From Paenibacillus sp. 1011MAR3C5 (GTDB taxonomy: Bacteria > Bacillota > Bacilli > Paenibacillales > Paenibacillaceae): a DNA stretch of 64,000 nt. This document shows, piece after piece, positions 52,256 through 59,300 of the stretch; the stretch's first letter is position 1; each line of letters starts with the position of its first letter. A model generated the notes under the pieces. It saw nothing but the letters and a program-made list of their open reading frames with translations. It did no database searches and was not told the DNA's origin. Where the stretch lies: NCBI RefSeq assembly GCF_003591485.1, contig NZ_QZCF01000001.1:434001-498000 (forward strand), in the 5' to 3' direction. The translations under genes were made by a program, and so were the position numbers.

Positions 52256-53692
52256 ATGCATATTGGAAAACGATTGGCGAGAGACATATTTGACCGCTTG
52301 CCTGCTATAGACAGCAGGCAAGCGGATGAATGGCTTGAAGCGGAGCTGCAAAGCTTCGACCGGAAAATCATTGTGCTGGACGATGATCCGACCGGCGTGC
52401 AAACGGTACACGGCATCTCCGTGTACACCGATTGGACGCTGGAGACGCTGATAAAGGGGTTCCACGAGGAAGGGCCGATGTTCTTCATCCTGACCAACTC
52501 GCGCGGCCTGATCGCAAGCGAGACGGAAACGGTTCACCGCGACATCGCCCGTCATGCGGCGGAAGCGTCCAAACAGCTTGGCAACAAGCCTTATCTGATC
52601 GTCAGCCGAGGCGATTCTACGCTTCGCGGACATTATCCACTGGAGACCGAGACGCTGCGGTCTACGACGGAAGAGGCTTCCGGCGTCCTGTTCGACGGAG
52701 AAGTCATTCTGCCCTTCTTCAAGGCGGGCGGACGCTACACGATTGACAATATCCATTACGTCCAATATGACGAGGAACTGGTGCCTGTGGGCGAGACGGA
52801 ATTCGCGCTTGACCGCACCTTCGGATATACCGAGTCCGATCTCGGCCGATGGGTTGAAGAGAAGTCGGGCGGTGCATTCAAAGCGGCCGACACTGCGTAT
52901 ATCTCACTGGACAGCCTGCGAGCGCTTCAGCTCGAAGATATCGAGGAGCAGCTTATGAACGTAAGCGGCTTTAATAAAGTCGTCGTCAATGCCGTCGACG
53001 ATATCGACGTGAAGATCTTCACCATTGCGCTCGTTCGTGCGATGAAGCGAGGCAAAACTTTCATGTTCCGCACAGCCGCAGCTTTTACAAAAGTAATCGG
53101 CGGCATCGGCGACAGACCGCTCCTGACGAAGGAAGAAGTCGTAGGCGGTCAGCCGGGTTCAGGCGGCCTCATACTCGTTGGCTCGCATGTGAAGAAAACG
53201 ACCGAACAGCTCGAACAGCTGAAAACATGCGATTTTGTAACCTTTATCGAATTCAACGTCCATCTGGTGATGCAGCCGGATGCATTCAAAGCCGAGATTG
53301 ACCGCGTCATTACCGAGACGGAAGCTGCGATTGCTGCCGGCAAGACCGTGACCGTCTATACGCGCCGCGAGCGTCTTGACCTTGGCGAAGGGAAGCAAGA
53401 GGAAGAATTGCAGCAATCGGTCACAATTTCGGATGCGGTCACCAGCATTGTGCAGCGGCTGAACGTCCGGCCGAAATATATCATTGCCAAAGGCGGCATT
53501 ACGTCCAGCGATATCGGCACGAAAGGCTTGCGCGTACAGCGCGCTACTGTCGCCGGACAAATCCAGCCTGGTGTTCCTGTCTGGATTACGGGAGGCGAAA
53601 GCAAGTTTCCCGGACTCTATTACATCATCTTCCCGGGCAATGTGGGATCGGCTTCTACGCTTAAGGATACAGTAGAGTTGTTGGAGCGCTAA
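52256..53692 (+). CDS. DUF1537 four-carbon acid sugar kinase family protein
   Basis: A 478-residue kinase of the DUF1537 (four-carbon acid sugar kinase) family. The N-terminal substrate domain has IIVLDDDPTGVQTVHG and SRGDSTLRGHYPLE. The C-terminal nucleotide domain has IAKGGITSSDIGTKGL, AGQIQPGVPVWI and IIFPGNVGSASTL. These enzymes phosphorylate 2-oxo- or 3-oxo-tetronates, D-threonate or erythronate using ATP. The start ATG at 52256 follows AAAAAGGTG; GTG at 52247 would lie inside that site. It follows the permease by 36 bases. Its product would be split by the class II aldolase that comes next. Confidence 0.93.
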   Translation: MHIGKRLARDIFDRLPAIDSRQADEWLEAELQSFDRKIIVLDDDPTGVQTVHGISVYTDWTLETLIKGFHEEGPMFFILTNSRGLIASETETVHRDIARHAAEASKQLGNKPYLIVSRGDSTLRGHYPLETETLRSTTEEASGVLFDGEVILPFFKAGGRYTIDNIHYVQYDEELVPVGETEFALDRTFGYTESDLGRWVEEKSGGAFKAADTAYISLDSLRALQLEDIEEQLMNVSGFNKVVVNAVDDIDVKIFTIALVRAMKRGKTFMFRTAAAFTKVIGGIGDRPLLTKEEVVGGQPGSGGLILVGSHVKKTTEQLEQLKTCDFVTFIEFNVHLVMQPDAFKAEIDRVITETEAAIAAGKTVTVYTRRERLDLGEGKQEEELQQSVTISDAVTSIVQRLNVRPKYIIAKGGITSSDIGTKGLRVQRATVAGQIQPGVPVWITGGESKFPGLYYIIFPGNVGSASTLKDTVELLER

Positions 53693-53718
53693 TCCTTTTG
53701 GGACTGAAGACAAATCGA

Positions 53719-53759
53719 GGCGTATGCGGTCCGTTATGCTCCGCATACGCCGTTTTATT
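53719..53759 (+). terminator. Internal terminator-like hairpin in the cassette
   Basis: GGCGTATGCGG at 53719-53729 pairs exactly with CCGCATACGCC at 53741-53751, then GTTTTATT. Since the aldolase gene follows directly, this probably lowers rather than abolishes its expression, or protects the upstream mRNA end. Confidence 0.7.
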
Positions 53760-53779
53760 GGGAAAGGGAGAGAAAAGAA

Positions 53780-54631
53780 ATGCTGATACCAACCAAAGAC
53801 ATCTTGCTGGCTGCGCAACAAGAGAAAAAAGCAGTAGCCGCCTTTAACGTTTATAATCTGGAGACGGTACAAGCTGCTGTGCAGGCGGCAGAGGCAGAGG
53901 AACGCCCGGTTATCATTGCGCTGGGCGAACGCTACTTGCCTGCCGTAGACTTGGAGGGCTTCGCCGCAATGGCTATCGCGATTGCTCGCAAGGCGGCCAT
54001 TCCCGTCGCGCTTCACCTGGATCATGCCTACGAAAAGAAATCCATTGTCCAAGCTATACGATGCGGCTTCACATCCGTCATGTACGACGGCTCCAAATAC
54101 GAGCTGGACGAAAATATAGCACGCACCAAAGAAATCGTAGAGCTTGCCCATATGGCGGACGTATCGGTGGAAGCGGAGATTGGTTCCGTGTCGCGAGGCG
54201 CTTTCTCCGACGAAGAGGAAGGCGACGGAAGGCTGACCGATCCCGCTGATGCCAAGCGCTTCGTCGAGGAAACCGGCGTCGATTTCCTGGCTGCGGCTAT
54301 CGGCACGGTGCACGGCATGTATACGGGCGAGCCCAAGATTGATCTGGAACTGCTGCGGCAGATTCAATCATCTGTACAGATTCCGCTCGTGCTGCATGGC
54401 GGCTCTGGCACGCCTGATGCGATTATTGCCCAGACGATGGAGCGCGGCATCTGTAAGGTGAACGTCAATACCGAGGTGTCCCTCGCTGCGGTGTCCCATT
54501 TGATTCGCTTCACCTCCTCAACAGAGGCGCAGCACACCCACTTATCCACAATTATGGCAGATATGCAAGGCACGATCTTGCCGGTCATGAAGAAATTCGT
54601 AAGGCTGCTGGCCCGGCAAGAACAGACTTAG
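53780..54631 (+). CDS. Class II fructose-bisphosphate aldolase-family protein
   Basis: A 283-residue zinc aldolase. Motifs: AFNVYNLETVQA, VALHLDHAYEKKSI (catalytic Asp and Zn His), SVEAEIGSVSRG, AAAIGTVHGMY (Zn His) and LVLHGGSGTPD (third Zn His), then KVNVNTE. It is of the GatY/KbaY/IolJ-like short type. In the cassette it should cleave the phosphorylated oxo-acid sugar, giving a triose phosphate or DHAP and a small carbon unit. The start ATG at 53780 has AAAGGGAGAG upstream. The class II FBA type, rather than the AraD-like aldolase seen in some DUF1537 loci, is notable. Confidence 0.9.
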   Translation: MLIPTKDILLAAQQEKKAVAAFNVYNLETVQAAVQAAEAEERPVIIALGERYLPAVDLEGFAAMAIAIARKAAIPVALHLDHAYEKKSIVQAIRCGFTSVMYDGSKYELDENIARTKEIVELAHMADVSVEAEIGSVSRGAFSDEEEGDGRLTDPADAKRFVEETGVDFLAAAIGTVHGMYTGEPKIDLELLRQIQSSVQIPLVLHGGSGTPDAIIAQTMERGICKVNVNTEVSLAAVSHLIRFTSSTEAQHTHLSTIMADMQGTILPVMKKFVRLLARQEQT

Positions 54632-54779
54632 GACTGAATGGGAAGAGGGAACATCCAACCATCATTGTTGCGACTTTAGGAATAGGGATCAAATATGAGC
54701 ATCGCCCCCCTGGACGGATAGGAAAAAGGAAATAGCCACTTTCTGAAGAATACGTAACCGGACAGGAGGGAACTGGAAC

Positions 54780-55319
54780 ATGATCTATGTGGTCAGACAC
54801 GGCCAGACCGATTGGAATAAGGAAGGACGATTGCAGGGACGCAGCGGATTGCCGCTGAATGAAACCGGTATCCGGCAAGCCGAGGAATTGAAGGGACAGC
54901 TGGCCTCCATTCGATTCGACTATGTCATCTCGTCTCCGCAGGCACGGGCGATCCAGACAGCCGAGATCGCTTCCGGTCTTCCCGTACAGATTGACGGACG
55001 GCTCGATGTGTTCGACCTTGGCGAAGCGGACGGCTTGCGGAGGAGCGAGGTGACTCTGGCGGGTCCGATTCCCGATGCCCGCATCTATAAGGGCATGGAA
55101 GATATCCAAGGCTTTATGCAGCGGGTATTCGCATTCATGGGGGAGCTTGAAGCCCGTTACGGTCAGAGCGGCGCAAATATTCTCTTATCGGGCCATCGCT
55201 GCACGACAGGCTGTATCGGCGCATACTTCGAAGGCTTGCCCGAGGACCGCAATATTTTGAGATACTCGTCGGACAATGGCGCGTACAAAACCTACGCCTT
55301 CCGTTCCTCCGCTTCTTGA
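54780..55319 (+). CDS. Histidine phosphatase family protein
   Basis: A 179-residue phosphoglycerate mutase-like phosphatase. The phospho-His motif VRHGQTDWNKEGRLQG occurs at the very N-terminus, SSPQARAIQTAEI follows, and the second catalytic His is in LSGHRCTTG. Such proteins dephosphorylate phosphosugars or cofactor precursors, or act as mutases. It lies 148 bases after the aldolase with its own ribosome site (AGGAGGG), so it may be the last member of the acid-sugar cassette or independent. The C-terminus is complete. The specific substrate is unknown. Confidence 0.9.
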   Translation: MIYVVRHGQTDWNKEGRLQGRSGLPLNETGIRQAEELKGQLASIRFDYVISSPQARAIQTAEIASGLPVQIDGRLDVFDLGEADGLRRSEVTLAGPIPDARIYKGMEDIQGFMQRVFAFMGELEARYGQSGANILLSGHRCTTGCIGAYFEGLPEDRNILRYSSDNGAYKTYAFRSSAS

Positions 55320-55399
55320 CTTGCCGCTCAAGTTAACTTGCTCTCCCAAAGCATAGCGTTCAGTCGGATATGCAGGCATGTGTTCATCCTATTAACGCC

Positions 55400-55440
55400 A
55401 ACAACCCGCTCCTTCTATTCAATAGAAGTAACGGGTTGTT
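55400..55440. terminator. Hairpin between convergent genes
   Basis: AACAACCCG (55400-55408) pairs with CGGGTTGTT (55432-55440), and an inner CTTCTATT/AATAGAAG extends the stem. Position between the two converging genes suggests a terminator, although no strong T run follows on either side. Confidence 0.55.
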
Positions 55441-55454
55441 CGCTGTGCTGCGAG

Positions 55455-56027
55455 TTAGACCGTATTGGAAGCCAGCTGCCGCTCCCTGCCAAGCTCCGCC
55501 GCAGCCTTGCGATACCAGGCATAATCCCATTTGCGATTCAAAAAATAATTGCTGTCGATCAGGACGGGAATGACCTCCGCCCCTTTGTATGACGTTCGAT
55601 CCCCGACCTTCTCCACGCGAAAATGATAATGGAACCGGATCAGCCGATAGAGCAGCGGGTCCAGCAAAGCGATAGCGAACAGCTTCTGGCGCGTCTCCGC
55701 ATAGTCGAACAAATTGTACATAAGCAGATCCAGCGCCGAGCTGGATCTGAACTCCTTGGCGATTGCGAACTTGTCGATGACGAATACTTGCCGGTGATGA
55801 CGCCGGATGCAATCGATCCCGCTGAAATCAAATACGCGATGCAGCTCATCCGCACCCTGCGGATCATAAGGCGCGAACTCCGCCGTCCCCGCCGGCTTGC
55901 CGCCTACATATAGCAAATACGCGTCCCCTACCGTTTTTTCATGCTCAAATCCTTTTTCATCCCACACTTCCATCCACAAATTGTCGAACTGGCTTCGTTC
56001 TCTCTCATTTTCTACACGAATGATCAA
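55455..56027 (-). CDS. GNAT-like N-acyltransferase-type protein
   Basis: A 190-residue protein with an acyltransferase-like layout: MIIRVENERERSQFDNLWMEVW, then YLLYVGGKPAGTAEF (the beta strand before the acyl-CoA site), VFVIDKFAIAKEFRSS in the place of the GNAT V-x-x-x-Rx motif, and LLMYNLFDYAETR. It is related in form to the GNAT/N-acyl amino acid synthase and homoserine-lactone synthase-like folds rather than to a defined family. The start is TTG at 56027 with GGGAG upstream. There is no clear partner gene. The assignment to the GNAT fold is moderate and the substrate unknown. Confidence 0.65.
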   Translation of the reverse strand: MIIRVENERERSQFDNLWMEVWDEKGFEHEKTVGDAYLLYVGGKPAGTAEFAPYDPQGADELHRVFDFSGIDCIRRHHRQVFVIDKFAIAKEFRSSSALDLLMYNLFDYAETRQKLFAIALLDPLLYRLIRFHYHFRVEKVGDRTSYKGAEVIPVLIDSNYFLNRKWDYAWYRKAAAELGRERQLASNTV

Positions 56028-56253
56028 TATCTCCCACCCTCGCTATTCTAGTAAGTGTTCTTAATAGAGAATTATAGCGGTTTTTCTCGGAAAATGCCAA
56101 CTATTCTATCTTTTTCAACAATTTGTGGAGGATTCATGAATTTCGGCATCCCCTTTACAGATGTTTCACGCCTCGCAAATGCCCCCATAACAAAAGTGGA
56201 TTACATTGGTTACGGGTGAACACCCCCTATAGGCAAGGGTACGAGATGGAGAG

Positions 56254-56334
56254 AAAACCCTTTTATGAATCGACAATGAATGCGTTTCGCAGATGCGAGA
56301 ATGCTTCCTGAACCGATGCGTAAAAGGGTTTTTT
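56254..56334 (+). promoter_or_regulatory. Leader hairpin/attenuator before the giant surface-protein gene
   Basis: AAAACCCTTTTA at 56254-56265 pairs with TAAAAGGGTTTT at 56321-56332, enclosing a second hairpin (TCGCA/TGCGA), with a T run ending at 56334. The start codon lies 48 bases on. The region from 56028 contains no gene, and I could not match the leader to a known riboswitch. A regulated terminator is likely. Confidence 0.65.
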
Positions 56335-56381
56335 GCCGTGCTCAAATCGCTGCCATCCCAATTGGAGAGGATGAGGAATTC

Positions 56382-59300
56382 ATGAGACGAGCTTCAAAGC
56401 TGCTGTCCGCCATCATTTGTATGACCTTGCTGTGCGGATTGCTGCCGCCTATGCAGTCGATAAGAGCTGAGGACTTCCCGGTGGCTGACCATCTGGCTAC
56501 AGAAGCAGACAACAGCCCGCAGGAAGACGAGCTGGAGGAAGGGGCGCAGCAGGAGTCTGACGAGCTTGCCGAAGACAGCGGTGATACCGAGCCGGTTGAG
56601 ACGGAGGCTCCAGCAGATGAAGAAGGAACCGACGGTTCAGAGGAATCCGGCCAGCCGGAGGAAGGGAATCAAGAGGAAGCAGCTGAGCTTGCGGCAGCAG
56701 CGCCTCTGGAACGCCAGGCGCTATCCGTACCGAAAACCGATTATGCGCCTGTCATTGACGGCAAGCTCGATGATATGAATTGGAGCCTGGACCAGCCGAT
56801 CGAGCGGCTGCCTGGCGGCGTGCTGCCTGAGGATGCGCCTGGTGCTCCGCTGGCGAGCTTCGGCGCGCTGTGGGATCAGCAATACTTATATGTAGGCGTA
56901 CGCATTGAAGACGATACGCCGCTTGCACAGCAATCCGGCTATTGGTTCGACCAGGACAGCGTCAGCCTGTTCGTCGATCCGTCGCTGCACCGCTCCTCCC
57001 CGTTCGCTGCGAACGATATGCAGGCGGGCTTCATCTTCCGCGAGCAATCCGCGACGCCTCAATTCAGCTTCGGCGCAGCGCTCTCGAATCATGCGGGCAA
57101 GGACGACAAGGGCATCATGCGCGCCATGAGCAAGACGGACAGCGGCTGGGAGCTGGAGGTCGCGATCAGCTGGGAGCTGCTGCAATTCGACCCGCAGCTC
57201 TCCCGAGAGCTAGGTCTGGAGATCGGCGTCACTGACCGATTCGGCGAGGACACCGCGATGCAGCGTTCCGCTTATTGGAGCGCATATGAATCATCGTCCT
57301 TCTGGAACGATACGAGCGGTTACGGCACTTTGACCTTATCCGATGACATCGTCTCGGGCCCATCCGATCCGATCCTGCTGCAAGAAAGCTTTGACAGCAT
57401 CCCGGACGGTGAGCTGCCTGCGGACTGGATCTCCGATGTGAATGCCGGCAGTCCGCCATTCAGCGTCAGCAACGGCAGGCTTGAGCTGGAGGGCAACGCT
57501 TCCGGCGCACAATCCCGAGTGACAGCGCCTGTACAGTGGGACAATTACACGGTCGAAGCTGACCTGCAATTCCATAGCGTGCTGAATGCGGCGAGATGGG
57601 CATCGCTCATCTTCCGCGGAACAACGGAAGGCAAGCAGCCATACAACCAGATGGCAATCCGCCAGAACGGCAGCTATGAAGTTGCTTACCGCAAGCCGGA
57701 TAACGGATGGTCCGTCATCGCTTCCGGGCCATGGCAGCCGCTTGCTCTGAATGAAAACTATACGATGAAGGTTCGCGTATTCGGCGACAACGTCAAGGAA
57801 TATATTAAGCCGGCAGCCTCGGATGAATATGTCCAGCTCATAGACCGAAGCTTCTCCCAAGATCTATTGAAGCGTGGCAAGATTGGCTTTCAGGTAGACC
57901 AGGCGCATGTCTCCTTCGACAATCTGGTCGTCACGCGCCTTACAGCGGAGACCATCAACCTGACGCTGCCGCCACAGCTTGAGGCGCTGAGCGGGCCTGT
58001 AGCGTTCACAGCCACCATCGACTACTCGGACGGCATAAGCGAGCCGGTTGATCCCGCGAAGCTGAAGCTGTATTCCTCCGACGAGAGCATCTTGAAGGTT
58101 GTCGGCGGCCAGCTATATCCGATCCGCGAAGGCACAGCAACCGTAACGGCGGTATATGCCAATGCGGAAGCTGCCTATGAGGTAAGCGTAAGCGAATCGC
58201 AGACAGGTGCCAAGGTAGTATCGATGAAGCATGAGCAAGGCTTTGAGCTGGCGACTGTCGGCACGCCTGTAGAGCTGGCCTATTGGTCCTTCCAGGCAGA
58301 ACGCAGCGACTTCACATCAGGCACTGTACAAGGCGGTGAACTGGAGTGGATGGCAGAAGGCGATGGAGTCGAGATCGCCGAGGGCAAGCTGCATGTGAAG
58401 AGCAGCGGCGTACACCGGGTAACCGGCTCCATTGACGGTGTCTCCATTACCTTGCTGGTCGTAGCGAAGAAGCAGGACGAAGTAAGCTACGTGCTCTATG
58501 AAAACAACTTCGATCGGCTTGCGGACGGGTCGATGCCAGAGGGCTGGACCCGCAAGGAAGGCACGACAGCTTCCCGCGCAACGGTGAGAGACGGCGCATT
58601 CGAGCTTCATGCATCCGCAGCGCCCGACAATCCTTCACGCGTATTGCTCCCGGATTATCTGGGTTTGTTCGGCGATTACAAGATCGAAGCCGATGTCACC
58701 CATCTGAACGCGAATGATACGGCGAGATGGCACTCCATCATGTTCCGCATTCAGAATGGAGATTATCCGTATTATCAAATGGCCGTCCGTCAGGACGCCA
58801 CCGCAGCGAACGGCATAGAATTCGCTGAGCGCAATCCGGCGAACGGCTGGTCCATTCTGGACAAAGGCCCGTTCAAGGAGCGGATCGACGCCAGCAAGAT
58901 GTACCATTATACCGTCGTGGCAAAAGGAAACCGCGTGCAGGAATGGATCAACGACTCGCTAATCATCGATACCGACTCCGCCGCCGCATATGCCAAGGGA
59001 CATATCGGACTCCAGTCGAACGGTAGCGTCATGAGAGTCGACAATCTGAAGGTCACGCTCCAGCTGGAGGAATTGCCTCCCATGCCGGCTGACCGGTTCG
59101 CAGACGTCTATGAGCCTGATACGAAGATTGTGATGGGACCCACTATCGTAACCGAGCTGACCAATGCCGAGGGGCTCTCTCTCTTGTCCGGGTCCGCCAC
59201 TCCGGCAACCGTCATCCTTCATGTAGACGAGAAGCTGAATGTCGTGGCCCCATCTAATCTGAATACCGTTCTGTCGGATGTTCCGTCGGTCATGGAGCTG

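Noticed and set aside
53159..54367. 402-codon minus-strand frame across the kinase and aldolase genes
   Set aside because: Both plus-strand genes have unmistakable family motifs; the minus frame crosses their boundary and the terminator hairpin.
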